From Shewanella phaeophyticola (lineage in GTDB: Bacteria > Pseudomonadota > Gammaproteobacteria > Enterobacterales > Shewanellaceae): DNA of 64,000 nt. A model generated the notes under the pieces. That model was not told the DNA's origin. It saw only the letters and a list, made by a program, of their open reading frames with translations, and did no database searches. The stretch's first letter is position 1. Each line of letters begins with the position of its first letter. Of the stretch, positions 28,902 to 38,859 are shown in pieces. The translations under genes were made by a program, and so were the position numbers. The stretch spans positions 1,302,001 to 1,366,000 of the forward strand of contig NZ_JAODOQ010000001.1 in assembly GCF_025398315.1 (NCBI RefSeq), in the 5' to 3' direction.

Positions 28902-28930
28902 ACAGCCCAAACTAGGTAAGTTTGGGCTGT
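28902..28930. terminator. Bidirectional terminator between sortase and LysR genes
   Basis: Perfect 12-bp stem ACAGCCCAAACT / AGTTTGGGCTGT with a five-base loop between convergent genes. Confidence 0.8.
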
Positions 28931-28943
28931 GTTATTTAATGGG

Positions 28944-29838
28944 TTATTTATCCCAATAGGGCGGGCTGCCGTAATAATTGGAAAAGTAATCAATAAAAGC
29001 CCTGACTTTAGGAGCTAACAAGCGCGAGCTTGGGTAAACCGCCCAAATGGCTGCGTCATCGATTAAAGGAAACTCTTCAAGCACTTGTACCATTTCACCA
29101 CGTTTTAAATGCTCATAAGCTATCCAAGTGGCGCATTTTGCAATGCCCATACCATTGGCACAAGCATCGCGAACAGCTTCTCCATGGTCGATACGAATTG
29201 AGCCTTTTATTTTCATGCTCAATGGTAGCATCTGGCGTGCTAAATATCCAGTTTTCAAGTCCTGCTTGATTAATACATTGATGATGATGTAAATCTTGCG
29301 GTGTTTCGGGTTTACCATATTGGGCGACATAATCAGCAGAGGCGCACATAATGCGTTTATCTACGGCCAACTTTTTAGCAATTAAACTCGAGTCTTGTAA
29401 TTGTGCGTTACGAATGGCGACATCAAACCCGCCTTCAACTAAATCGACAATCGAATCGGTTAAGCGAATGTCGATATACAGAGCGGGGTATTGGGCAACA
29501 AATGCTTTAAAGGCTGGCATCAAATGCATACGGCCAAATGATGCCGGCGCCGTGATCCTTAATGTCCCCTGAGGCTGGGCATCGCCACTACCGACCGCCG
29601 CACGGGCGACCACTACACTTTGAATGATTTCTTCTGCATGGGGTAAAAAAGCCATGCCTTCTTCGGTTAATGAGACTTTACGTGTGGTTCGGTGAATTAA
29701 GCGCACCCCTAGGCTTTCTTCTAAACGGTTGATATGCATGCTGGCAACCGGAGGCGATAAGCCCAACTCTTGTCCTGCTTGGCTGATGTTGTGGGTTGAC
29801 GCGACTCGGACAAACAGCTTTAGGTGTTCAAAATTCAT
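28944..29838 (-). pseudogene. LysR-family transcriptional regulator, one frameshift
   Basis: The N-terminal winged helix-turn-helix is intact (MNFEHLKLFVRVASTHNISQ, LSPPVASMHINRLEESLGV). The substrate-binding domain changes frame near 29199-29207 (AAAAGGCTC on the coding strand) and continues as RIDHGEAVRDACANGMGIA to the end. Restoring GGGCC gives a KGPIRIDHG joint. About 298 residues, normal for LysR of the CrgA/YafC type. Its target is probably the divergent or adjacent gene; the MATE gene is 36 bases away on the same strand upstream. Confidence 0.87.
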
Positions 29839-29874
29839 CTTTTTAGCCTGTATTAAGTTAACGTCATAGTGTGT

Positions 29875-31230
29875 TTAAGTGCTTGCAACACAAGGTTGCA
29901 CATGTTCTAGGGTGCTTTTTAGGTGATCTTTAAGCTTAAACCATGCAAAGGTGCCTGCCAATACATTCGCGATTGTGGCAGCGATGACAGTATTTAACAT
30001 ATCACCCGTTGCGGTGCCAATGGCAATGGCAGGAATATACAAGATAAACAGCCTGGTAAACGACACCATTAATGCTGTTTTTGGCGTACCTAATGCGTTA
30101 AATGCCGATACCACCACCATGCATAATCCTAGTGGCTCATAACTGATGGGCATAATCCATAGCGCTGCAGTTAACCACACACTTAATGACGGATCTTGGG
30201 TGATAAATGACAACATTAAATCAGCGCTCAGTGCTAATAGCACTGCGAGAACGGCGGTAAAACCAAGTAATAGTTTTGCCGTGGTGGTTAATAAATTGTC
30301 TATGGCATGGTATTGGCGCGTCCCGACATAATGGCCAACCATAGGTGGAATAGACATGGTGAGGGCTAAAGTGAATACCAGTAAAAAACTCTCAATACGC
30401 GCCAATAAACTCCAAAATGCAATGGCATCTGTACCCAGCTTAGCAATAAGCATCATGGCTAAAAATGCGCTAGCAGCCGGTAAAAATTGATTGGTAATGG
30501 TTGCAGAGGTGACATTGACCAGTTCGATACCATATTTAAAGGTACCGATATGACGCTGTAATCCAATAAACCATTGTTTTGGTGTAACATCAAACAGTAC
30601 ATAGATGGTGGCAATACCATAACCTAGGCTAGAGGCAATGGCTGCGCCTTTGATGCCCAAATCAAAATAGAATATTAATAGAGGGTCTAATATTAGGTTA
30701 ATCATACTGGCTGTGACAAACATCGCTCCAGTGGTTTTGGTGTCGCCATGGGCACGGTAAACACTGGTGAGCAAGTACAGCACGGCCACGCTCAAGGCGC
30801 TAAATAACCAATATGGCCAGTAATTGATAAATAAACTGACTAATAAAAAATAGTGTGGGCTATCGGTATCTGAGCTGACAAACACATGCAATACAAACGT
30901 GTCGAGCTGCCATAACAGTAAGCAAACCAATGCCATAAATACAATTCCACCGTTGACTGATAACGTGGCAATAGCACGGGCTTTGTAATGTTTTTTGGCT
31001 TTAATCGCTTGAGATATAATTGCCGTTGCGCCAACGCCAATACCCACCTGAATGCCAATTAACAGCGTTTGAAACGGTAATGTCATACCATGTGCAGCAA
31101 GCTCATTTACGCCTAATAAGCCGATAAACACCGAATCAACTAATTGCACTGACATGATGGCAAATAAACCAATGCATAAAGGCAATGTTTTACTGATAAG
31201 GGTACGAAGTGTTGAGGATACAGCGAACAT
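29875..31230 (-). CDS. MATE family efflux transporter
   Basis: 451 residues with about twelve transmembrane helices in two homologous halves. The first half has VQLVDSVFIGLLGVNELAAHGM, a typical MATE helix-1 to helix-2 region. The second half has LAMMLIAKLGTDAIAFWSLLARIE in the equivalent place. MATE proteins export cationic or dye-like compounds with Na+ or H+. Frame intact. The LysR-type gene follows at 36 bases and might be co-transcribed. Confidence 0.9.
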   Translation of the reverse strand: MFAVSSTLRTLISKTLPLCIGLFAIMSVQLVDSVFIGLLGVNELAAHGMTLPFQTLLIGIQVGIGVGATAIISQAIKAKKHYKARAIATLSVNGGIVFMALVCLLLWQLDTFVLHVFVSSDTDSPHYFLLVSLFINYWPYWLFSALSVAVLYLLTSVYRAHGDTKTTGAMFVTASMINLILDPLLIFYFDLGIKGAAIASSLGYGIATIYVLFDVTPKQWFIGLQRHIGTFKYGIELVNVTSATITNQFLPAASAFLAMMLIAKLGTDAIAFWSLLARIESFLLVFTLALTMSIPPMVGHYVGTRQYHAIDNLLTTTAKLLLGFTAVLAVLLALSADLMLSFITQDPSLSVWLTAALWIMPISYEPLGLCMVVVSAFNALGTPKTALMVSFTRLFILYIPAIAIGTATGDMLNTVIAATIANVLAGTFAWFKLKDHLKSTLEHVQPCVAST

Positions 31231-31371
31231 ATACTTTCCGTACGATATGAGGGCGATGGTAATGATTAAGCCAAGATGAAACGCGGCTTAATATCGGATC
31301 AATTTGGGTAGTGTGACAACATCATGGTGAAAGGTTAGGGCTCACATAACCAATGTGAACCCTAAAGTGGT

Positions 31372-32361
31372 TTAGTTAATATCAATCACCACTTTACCAA
31401 TGGCTTTACCGCTAGCTAAATGCTGATGTGCAGCAGTCACTTGTTCTAGGCTAAAGCGTTGTTCATCAACAACAGGTACTAATGCGCCAGCTTCAACAAT
31501 GTTAGCCAGTTCAGCTAGAATATTGCCATGAACTTCACGACCTATGTTGTGCATCATTGGGATTAACATAAAGACCACATGCAATGACAACCCTTTCATG
31601 TGTACCATTGATAAATCTAATTCAATGAACGATAAGGTTGTGGCTATTTGTCCGTTTAATTTAGCGGCTTCAATCGAGTTGGTGAGGTTTGCACCGCCAA
31701 CCGTATCTAAAATAACATCAAAGCCAGCACCGTCAGTGTGTTTAGCAACGTAATCGGCAACTGTTTCTGTCTTAAAGTTAATGGCTTTAGCGCCTAACTT
31801 TTCAATGAGCTCAGCTTGAGTGCCTTCAGCGCCAGTCGCAAAAACGTTGGCACCAAAATGTTTTGCAAGTTGTACTGCAACGTGACCCACACCACCGGCG
31901 CCACCATGGATAAGTACACTTTTACCTTCTGCAATACCTGCACGCGTTAAGCCTTCGTATGCGGTAATCCCCACCAAAGGCAATGCAGCCGCTTCACGCA
32001 TAGAAAGGTTTTTAGGTTTACGAGCAATAAGCTTAGCGTCAGCCAACATGTATTGAGCAAGAGTACCTGGTAAGTCACCTAAACCGCCTGCGCAACCATA
32101 AATTTCATCGCCAACGTTAAATTCAGTGACGCCTTCACCGACGGCTTCAATGGTACCGGCAAAGTCCATTCCTAATACTGCAGGGGCTTTAGGTGAGAAA
32201 GGCAATGCTTCGCCCATTTCACGGATCATCATGTCAATGGTATTAACACTGGTTGCTGCTAAGCGGACTAATACATTACCCGCGCTTACTGTTGGCTTAA
32301 GAATGTCTGCTGACTCGAAAACATCAGCTGCACCAAATTCGCGAATTATCATAGCTTTCAT
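31372..32361 (-). CDS. NADP-dependent medium-chain oxidoreductase (quinone-oxidoreductase type)
   Basis: 329 residues of the zinc-free MDR class. A GroES-like N-terminal domain (VLVRLAATSVNTIDMMIRE, PAVLGMDFAGTIEAVGEGV) is followed by a Rossmann fold with SVLIHGGAGGVGHVAVQLAKH, the AxxGVG nucleotide motif. The Cys and His zinc ligands of alcohol dehydrogenases are absent. It ends ASGKAIGKVVIDIN, the usual C-terminus. Likely reduces quinones or enones. Confidence 0.9.
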   Translation of the reverse strand: MKAMIIREFGAADVFESADILKPTVSAGNVLVRLAATSVNTIDMMIREMGEALPFSPKAPAVLGMDFAGTIEAVGEGVTEFNVGDEIYGCAGGLGDLPGTLAQYMLADAKLIARKPKNLSMREAAALPLVGITAYEGLTRAGIAEGKSVLIHGGAGGVGHVAVQLAKHFGANVFATGAEGTQAELIEKLGAKAINFKTETVADYVAKHTDGAGFDVILDTVGGANLTNSIEAAKLNGQIATTLSFIELDLSMVHMKGLSLHVVFMLIPMMHNIGREVHGNILAELANIVEAGALVPVVDEQRFSLEQVTAAHQHLASGKAIGKVVIDIN

Positions 32362-32684
32362 TGTGTAAAACCTCGTTGTGTTTGTGTGAAGCTAGTATAG
32401 AGGCTTGAGGGGTAATGATAATGGCCAATAAACAACAATGTGTTTTAAGTTTTTATTAATAATCAGTGTCAAGGTGAATAAAAAACATCCAGAAGGCACG
32501 ATAATTATTAATAAAAAATTAACCGAGAAGCATAAGAGACTGCTAATTATTAATAATTAATTAAAACTATTTATGTTGTAACGGCAATTATCAAATGTAG
32601 GCTTGCTTGTTAATCTGTTTATCGAAATTGACACATTATGCTAATAGCACTTCACAAAAAATACCAATAACAAGGAACAACCTA
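32362..32684. other. AT-rich divergent intergenic region
   Basis: No gene seen. It contains repeated AATTATTAATA-type motifs near 32501-32513 and 32545-32562. It should hold the promoters of the divergent oxidoreductase and enoyl-CoA hydratase genes. An AAGGAA site at 32672 serves the latter. Confidence 0.45.
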
Positions 32685-33529
32685 ATGAAATATCAAGGTT
32701 ATACAACATTTAAAGCAAGCCAAGAGGGCGCGATTTTAACGGTCACATTCGATTTTGGTACAGTGAATGTACAAGGCCAAGAGATGTTAGCGGATTTAAA
32801 TGGCTTAGCCATGCGGCTTGAGCGTGATCGCGACGTTAAAGTGGTGGTGTTTCAATCTGCCAATCCTGAAGTGTGGGTATCGCACTACGACACCAACCTG
32901 TTAAAAGACATGTCAACAGAAGCCGTGTCTCGTGATGATGTTAAGTTGCTTGATTTACAAGTGATCCTTGAACGAATTAGCAAGTTACCGCAAGCGACCA
33001 TCGCTAAATTAGAAGGTTTTGCGCGTGGCGGTGGGCATGAGTTTGCTTTAGCGTGCGACATGCGTTTTGCTGCTCGCGGTAAATATAAGTTTATGCAAAT
33101 GGAAGTGGGCATGGGCATCTTACCTTGTGGTGGCGGAGCTTCTCGTATGGCACGTCAAACCGGTTTAGGCCGTGCATTAGAAATTATTTTAAGTGCTCGT
33201 GACTTTAGCGCCGATGAAGCAGAAGCTTACGGCACCATCAATAAAGCATTAGATCCTGACGAAATTGGCTTTATGTCGATGCATTAGCACAACGCATTGC
33301 TCAATTTCCTGCTGAATCAATTAATGCCTGTAAACAAGCCGTCTATGAGTCTACCGACAAACCGATTGAAGAAGCATTAAAAGCAGAAGCCTATTGGTTA
33401 TATCAAGCAACCAGCAAAACCCCAGCCATTAAACGTTTTACCATTGCCGATGAGCAAGGGCTTGAGCATGACATCGACAATCAACGTCATTGGAATGAGC
33501 TAGTGATGAAGGTGCAAGAAATAAACTAA
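32685..33529 (+). pseudogene. Enoyl-CoA hydratase/isomerase family protein, one frameshift
   Basis: Crotonase-fold protein of about 281 residues from ATG 32685. The oxyanion-hole region AKLEGFARGGGHEFALACDMRFA and the substrate helix VGMGILPCGGGASRMARQTG are present. The frame shifts at 33267-33272 (GGCTTT), where GGCCCT would give EIGPYVDALAQRIAQFPAE, a common family sequence. The tail (QRHWNELVMKVQEIN) ends at 33529. The substrate acyl-CoA is unknown; a beta-oxidation partner is not adjacent. Confidence 0.85.
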
Positions 33530-33609
33530 CCTTAATCGCGTGCCATCATCAACGCTGATGCAGTTTGTCAGCGTGAATGACCCACTCAATTAAACGAGAC
33601 AATATTATT

Positions 33610-34426
33610 ATGAAAAAAATTATTTTAGTCACAGGTGCTACCGACGGTATTGGTTTAGCCACAGCCAAAATGTTGGTTGCACAAGGGCATCATGTCCTTA
33701 TTCACGGGCGTAATGCACAAAAACTAAACCAGGTTGAGGCCGAGCTCAAAGCCATACCGGGTGCCGGCGAAATACAAAGCTACCGCGCTGATTTATCGAG
33801 CCTAGTTGATGTTGCTGCATTGGCTGATGCCATTAGTGCTCAGCACAATAAGCTTGATGTGATTATTAATAATGGCGGTGTGTACAAAGTGCCTCAAATT
33901 ACCAGCATTGATAATTTAGATGTGCGTTTTGTGGTTAATACCATTGCGCCTTATCTATTAACTCAGCGCTTATTGCCCTTGCTAGACAGCACTGGTCGCG
34001 TGGTTAACTTATCTTCTACGGCTCAAGCTAGTGTTAATTTAGCTGCATTAGCCAGCGCCAATGCTGAAGCCTGCTGATGGTGCCGTCTACGCACAAAGCA
34101 AACTGGCAATCACTATGTGGTCAGTGCATTTAGCGACGACATTACAACATAGTGGACCGGCTTTTATTGCCGTTAATCCAGCGTCATTTTTGGGCAGCAA
34201 ATTAGTCAAAGAAGCCTACGGAATGGCCGGTGCTGATTTAAATATTGGTGCAGATATTCTTTGCCGCGCGGCATTGTCTGATGAGTTTGCTCAAGCATCA
34301 GGACGTTATTTTGATAATGACCAGGGGCAATTTACTCAGCCCCATGCTGACGCGTTAAATAAGACAAAAAATCAACAGTTAGTGGCGGCGATTGAGTCAA
34401 TTATTGCCCAAGTCAATGTAGGATAA
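33610..34426 (+). pseudogene. Short-chain dehydrogenase/reductase, one frameshift
   Basis: Rossmann-fold oxidoreductase. The cofactor motif is VTGATDGIGLATAKML, then NNGG and a catalytic Ser in VVNLSSTAQA; the YxxxK motif (YAQSKLAI) lies after the frame break at 34066-34071. The observed GAAGCC becomes GGGCC on restoration, giving ANAGPADGAVYAQSK in a single frame. The start at 33610 (MKKIILVTG) is preferred over the upstream in-frame ATG. About 272 residues. Confidence 0.87.
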
Positions 34427-34436
34427 AGAGGTTGTT

Positions 34437-34685
34437 ATGTTAGGTGAAAACCATTGTTTAATTCTTGATTTCCCAGAATTTACCCAGCGTATTACTGAGC
34501 TAAATGCAGCCGACAGTCAATTTGCTGCAGATGCCAATCAGTATCATGAACTTGATCTAGAAATTCGCACCTTAGAGTTAGACGGTGCGCCAATTAATGA
34601 CGAAGATATGCACCAGTTAAAGCATCGTCGTTCATTATTAAAAGATTCTTTATATCAGCGTATTACTAACGCGGTTAAACGTTAA
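34437..34685 (+). CDS. YdcH family (DUF465) protein
   Basis: 82-residue helical protein. The pattern FPEFTQRITEL, then YHELDLEIRTLE and a charged MHQLKHRRSLLKDSLYQ helix is that of the YdcH/DUF465 family, a two-helix coiled-coil hairpin. A GAGG site precedes the ATG, which lies ten bases after the SDR stop. Function of the family is not established. Confidence 0.85.
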   Translation: MLGENHCLILDFPEFTQRITELNAADSQFAADANQYHELDLEIRTLELDGAPINDEDMHQLKHRRSLLKDSLYQRITNAVKR

Positions 34686-34925
34686 TTATCTTAGCAGGAT
34701 TGACGTGCCCTCATAGGATGTTGAGGACCATCTTGCTCAATATTTTATGACTATTGATGTGTCAGGTGAAATTGTCAGTCGCTGACGATTTAGTTTGGCA
34801 CAACAGCTTTGAGCTACATGGAAGGTAGAAAGGGTCATTATGTTGGTGACAGACCTAATCACTTAATGAGGCCTGTTGTCATCGCGACATTATAAACCGT
34901 CTAAAGAATGGTTAAGGATAGATCT

Positions 34926-35801
34926 ATGCAATACCAGGGTAAAGTGTATCGTCCGTGGATGGAAGCAAACAGTTTGCTGATCCAAGCCACATTAGGTTGC
35001 AGTACTAATCATTGTACATTTTGCACCATGTTTGATGATAAGCGTTTTAAAATAAGAGATCTTGACGATATTTTTCGTGATATTGAGCAGGCAAGGCGTG
35101 TAAACCCTAGGGTTGAGTCGATATTTTTAATCGATGGAAATGTCATGGCGATCCGCACCGAAATACTGCTTAAAATTATCAATAAAGTGACTGCCACTTT
35201 CCCTGAGCTAACCCATTTAGCCTTGTATTCTGGCTTTAATGATTTTAGACGCAAGAGCATTGCAGATCTTAAGGCAATTAAAGACGCTGGAGTCACCACG
35301 GCTTATTCGGGTTTAGAGTCCGGCGATCCGCAGGTGCTCAAACAGGTGGATAAACGGATGACTCGCGAGCAAGCCATTGAAGGCATGGCTATGGCAAAAG
35401 AGGCGGGAATTAAAGTATTAGCCTCGTTTATTTTTGGCCTGGGCGGCCGTGACCGTTCTGTCGAGCATGCAATTAATACCACGAGTTTACTCAATATTAT
35501 GCAGCCAGATGCCATTGCCCCTATGGTATTGGCTGTGCAACCCGGCTCGCAGCTTGAGCAACAAGTTAATCGCGGTGAGTTTATCTTGCCGACTCAGTTA
35601 CAAGTATTGCAAGAAGAGAAGTACCTACTGGAAAACCTTGAAGATTTTGACTGCTATTACTGGGGCGACCATGGCAACAATGTGTCGCCGATGCGAGGTG
35701 AGTGGCCTGCTGTTCGTCAACCATTTTTACAACGAATAAATCAACATATTGAACATAATAACGCAGCCAATCAGAACATCATTCAAAGTTTTGCTTGGTA
35801 A
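34926..35801 (+). CDS. Radical SAM protein
   Basis: About 291 residues from ATG 34926. The 4Fe-4S motif is GCSTNHCTFCTMF (CxxxxxCxxC spacing variant), followed by FLIDGNVM, YSGLESGDPQVL and a SIFGLGG-like FIFGLGGRDRS, all typical of Elp3/MiaB-like radical SAM TIM barrels. No additional cluster or B12 domain is visible. It resembles the coproporphyrinogen-like group of unknown function. Frame intact. Confidence 0.87.
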   Translation: MQYQGKVYRPWMEANSLLIQATLGCSTNHCTFCTMFDDKRFKIRDLDDIFRDIEQARRVNPRVESIFLIDGNVMAIRTEILLKIINKVTATFPELTHLALYSGFNDFRRKSIADLKAIKDAGVTTAYSGLESGDPQVLKQVDKRMTREQAIEGMAMAKEAGIKVLASFIFGLGGRDRSVEHAINTTSLLNIMQPDAIAPMVLAVQPGSQLEQQVNRGEFILPTQLQVLQEEKYLLENLEDFDCYYWGDHGNNVSPMRGEWPAVRQPFLQRINQHIEHNNAANQNIIQSFAW

Positions 35802-35824
35802 TTGAGTTTGCTCGGGAGCAAGAC

Positions 35825-36432
35825 ATGAAAAAAATATTGATAAATTTTGCCCATCCAGCGAAAGGGCGATCGAACATTAATGCCCAGTTGAGGCCGCGGT
35901 AGAAAACATTGAAGGCGTGACTATTAATGATTTGTACGCCAATTACCCTGATTTTTTAATTGATGTCGCTCGCGAGCAACAGCTGTGTGAAAGCCACGAT
36001 GTGATTATATTTCAGCATCCATTTTACTGGTATTCAACGCCTGCAATTGTTAAAGAATGGCTAGATTTAGTGCTAGAGCACGGCTGGGCTTATGGTAAAA
36101 CGGGCACGGCGTTAAAAGATAAATGGTGCTTTCAAGCTATTAGCGCGGGGGGCGATGCGACAACTTACCGACTTGATGGCGCCAATCAATTTACCATTGC
36201 CGAATTAACCTCGCCAATGCGTGCCACCGCCAATTTATGCTTAATGGAGTGGCTACCGCCATTTGCGGTGATGGGCGTGCACCGTGGCTTGCCTTTAGCG
36301 CAAGTTACAGGCCACGCAGAAGCGTATCGACGCCTTATTATCGCTATTCGTGATGGCGTATTAGATAAAGACAAAGCCCAACAAGCTGAGTTTTTAAACG
36401 CAAATCTTGACGACATCATGTTAAGGGCATAA
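35825..36432 (+). pseudogene. kefF: Flavodoxin-fold NAD(P)H oxidoreductase, KefF-like, one frameshift
   Basis: The start ATG 35825 opens [22 protein letters not shown] and goes out of frame at 35892-35895 (GAGGCC). Restoring GGGCC gives [24 protein letters not shown]. The quinone reductase core follows with [21 protein letters not shown] and the GWAYG loop. KefF is a small cytosolic subunit that activates the KefC K+ channel, and its stop is three bases before the kefC start, the same order as in E. coli. About 203 residues. Confidence 0.87.
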
Positions 36433-36435
36433 ACA

Positions 36436-38289
36436 ATGGAATATTTTTTACTGCAGTTATTTATTTTCTTAGCCGCGTCAGCCATTGCCGTGCCAATAGC
36501 CAAACGTTTAGGCCTAGGTTCGGTGCTCGGTTACCTTATTGCCGGGATGATCATTGGTCCGTTTGGGATTTCACTGATTGGCGATGTTGAAGTCGTGATG
36601 CATTTGACTGAGTTTGGCGTTGTGATGATGCTATTTTTAGTGGGCTTAGAGTTAAGGCCTTCCATGTTATGGCAAATGCGTACCCCCATTTTAGGCATGG
36701 GCGGTATGCAAGTGGTGTTATCGAGTCTTGTCATGGCGGCTATTGCGCTATGGGCTTTGCCTTGGCAACAAGCGCTGGCGGTTGGGTTAATTTTGTCATT
36801 ATCCTCAACGGCGATTGTGCTACAAACCCTCAAAGAAAAAGCCTTAATGAATACTGCGCCAGGCCGCTCGGTGTTTTCAGTGTTGTTATTTCAAGATTTA
36901 GCCGTGATCCCCATGTTAGCGTTTATGCCACTACTGGCCACGTTAACCTTAGGCGATGATGGACATCATGGCTCGGTGTTATTTGATATCAATACCTTAC
37001 CAGCGTATTTACAAGTGATTGCGACCCTGCTGGCGGTTGTGGGGATTTTAGTCTTAGGGCGTTATGCCAGTAGACCCATATTTAGAGCTATTGCAGCCAC
37101 TGGCGTTCGAGAAATTTTTGTCGCGGCGGCATTAGCGCTGGTGGTGGGAATTTCATTATTAATGACCGTAGTGGGCTTGTCGCCTGCGTTAGGGACATTT
37201 TTAGCCGGTGTGGTGTTAGCTGACAGTGAATACCGTCATGAACTTGAAAGCGATATTGAACCCTTTAAAGGCTTATTACTTGGGGTGTTCTTTATTTCAA
37301 TTGGTGCCAGCCTTAACTTCAGTTTAATTGGCGATAATGTGGCGCTTATTGCAGGCTTAACCGCGGGCTTAATTGTGATTAAGTGGTTAATATTAGTCAT
37401 TACAGGCAAGGTCTTTAAGGGGGCAAAAAAAGACAGAGCGTTATTTGCTGTTGCATTAGCACAAGGCGGCGAATTTGCGTTTGTGTTATTTCAATTTGCC
37501 AAGGTCAATGGCGTACTCGGCGCTGAGACAGTAGAGCCGTTAATCTCTGCGGTAGCGATTTCGATGTTTTTAACCCCATTGATGTTTATGGCCTATGAAA
37601 AACTCGCGATATCAAAAGACGATACTCAATTAAATACTCGAGAAGATGACAACATTGAGCACAGTGGTCATGAGGTGATTTTAGCTGGCTTTGGCCGTTT
37701 AGGTACTGATTTAGGCCGTTTTCTAATCTCTGCTGGGGTTAAGCCAGTGATTATTGACCATGACTCAACTAACGTTGATGTACTGCGTAAACTGGGTTAT
37801 GAGGTGTATTATGGCGACATTACCCGCTTAGACTTGCTTGAAGCTGCTGGTGCTAAAGAAGCGAAATTATTAGTGATAACCATTGGTGACATTGAAAAAT
37901 CAACGACCTTAATTGAGCTGGTAAGAAAGCATTATCCACACCTCAAAATTGTGGTTAATGCCGATGACCGTCAGGCAAGCTTTAAATTGATGGAATTAAA
38001 TATTGAGCATATACGCCGTGAAACCTTTGGCAGTGCACTGGCATTAGGCCAAGATGCTTTGCAGCAATTAGGTGTTGACCCGTATGAGGCTTACCGTTTA
38101 GCGCGTATTTTCCGTAAGAAAGATGAAGAAATGATGCCAGATCTCTACAAGTGGCATTGTGAAGAAGAGCATTATATTTCTCACTATCAACAAAAGCATG
38201 CTGAGTTAGAAGCCTTAATGACGCGCGACTTACATGCCGACAATGATGAGCTAGACAAAGCCTGGATCGCTAAAAACCCGACGTTATGA
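36436..38289 (+). CDS. kefC: Glutathione-regulated potassium-efflux system protein KefC/KefB
   Basis: 617 residues. The membrane part has CPA2-type helices ([43 protein letters not shown], a [10 protein letters not shown] helix). A cytosolic RCK/TrkA-N domain starts near residue 410 ([17 protein letters not shown]) and binds NAD(H) and glutathione. It exports K+ in exchange for H+ during electrophile stress to acidify the cytoplasm. Coupled to kefF. Frame intact; KefB and KefC cannot be separated with certainty. Confidence 0.92.
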   Translation: MEYFLLQLFIFLAASAIAVPIAKRLGLGSVLGYLIAGMIIGPFGISLIGDVEVVMHLTEFGVVMMLFLVGLELRPSMLWQMRTPILGMGGMQVVLSSLVMAAIALWALPWQQALAVGLILSLSSTAIVLQTLKEKALMNTAPGRSVFSVLLFQDLAVIPMLAFMPLLATLTLGDDGHHGSVLFDINTLPAYLQVIATLLAVVGILVLGRYASRPIFRAIAATGVREIFVAAALALVVGISLLMTVVGLSPALGTFLAGVVLADSEYRHELESDIEPFKGLLLGVFFISIGASLNFSLIGDNVALIAGLTAGLIVIKWLILVITGKVFKGAKKDRALFAVALAQGGEFAFVLFQFAKVNGVLGAETVEPLISAVAISMFLTPLMFMAYEKLAISKDDTQLNTREDDNIEHSGHEVILAGFGRLGTDLGRFLISAGVKPVIIDHDSTNVDVLRKLGYEVYYGDITRLDLLEAAGAKEAKLLVITIGDIEKSTTLIELVRKHYPHLKIVVNADDRQASFKLMELNIEHIRRETFGSALALGQDALQQLGVDPYEAYRLARIFRKKDEEMMPDLYKWHCEEEHYISHYQQKHAELEALMTRDLHADNDELDKAWIAKNPTL

Positions 38290-38310
38290 TGAGTTCTAAT
38301 AAACAGTGAT

Positions 38311-38347
38311 AAAAAAAACGCCTAGATATTACACTAGGCGGTTTTTA
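38311..38347. terminator. Terminator between kefC and ilvH
   Basis: Stem AACGCCTAG / CTAGGCGGTT with A run before and T run after; works in both directions between convergent genes. Confidence 0.85.
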
Positions 38348-38364
38348 TTTGTTCGGTTTAACGA

Positions 38365-38859
38365 CTAAGCTTTCATTGCTTTTTCGCCGCGAGCTAAGCC
38401 GACAACACCTGAGCGAGAGATTTCGACCACTTTGGTCATGTCGCCTAATGCATGAATAAACGCATCGATTTTGTCGCTAGTTCCCACCATTTGTATGGTG
38501 TACAAATGGGTTGTAACATCGACAATCTGACCACGGAAAATATCCGTAATGCGTTTGACTTCTTCTCGTTGTTCACCCTGAGCTTTCACTTTCACTAATG
38601 CAATTTCACGCTCAATATGTGCCGCTTCAGTGATGTTAGCCACTTTTAAAATATCGATAAGCTTATGCAATTGCTTTTCGATTTGCTCTAAGACCGATTC
38701 GTCTGCGATAACCGTAATGTTAAGCCTTGAAAGCGTGGTGTCTTCTGTGGGAGCCACGGTTAAGCTTTCAATGTTATAACCACGCTGAGAAAACAGACCC
38801 ACAACTCGTGACAATGCGCCTGGTTGGTTTTCAAGTAATACAGAAATAATACGACGCAT
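38365..38859 (-). CDS. ilvH: Acetolactate synthase small regulatory subunit
   Basis: 164 residues from ATG 38859 (MRRIISVLLENQPGALSRVV). An N-terminal ACT domain binds valine for feedback control (GLFSQRGYNIESLTVAPTED), and a C-terminal ferredoxin-like domain follows (DIFRGQIVDV). Its ATG overlaps the ilvI stop codon (TAATG), so translation is coupled. It stimulates the catalytic subunit in branched-chain amino-acid synthesis. Frame intact. Confidence 0.93.
   Translation of the reverse strand: MRRIISVLLENQPGALSRVVGLFSQRGYNIESLTVAPTEDTTLSRLNITVIADESVLEQIEKQLHKLIDILKVANITEAAHIEREIALVKVKAQGEQREEVKRITDIFRGQIVDVTTHLYTIQMVGTSDKIDAFIHALGDMTKVVEISRSGVVGLARGEKAMKA

Noticed and set aside
35892..35895. 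Homopolymer error as the general cause of frameshifts
   Set aside because: Only a few sites (for example 28341, 33267) involve short runs; most breaks have no homopolymer.
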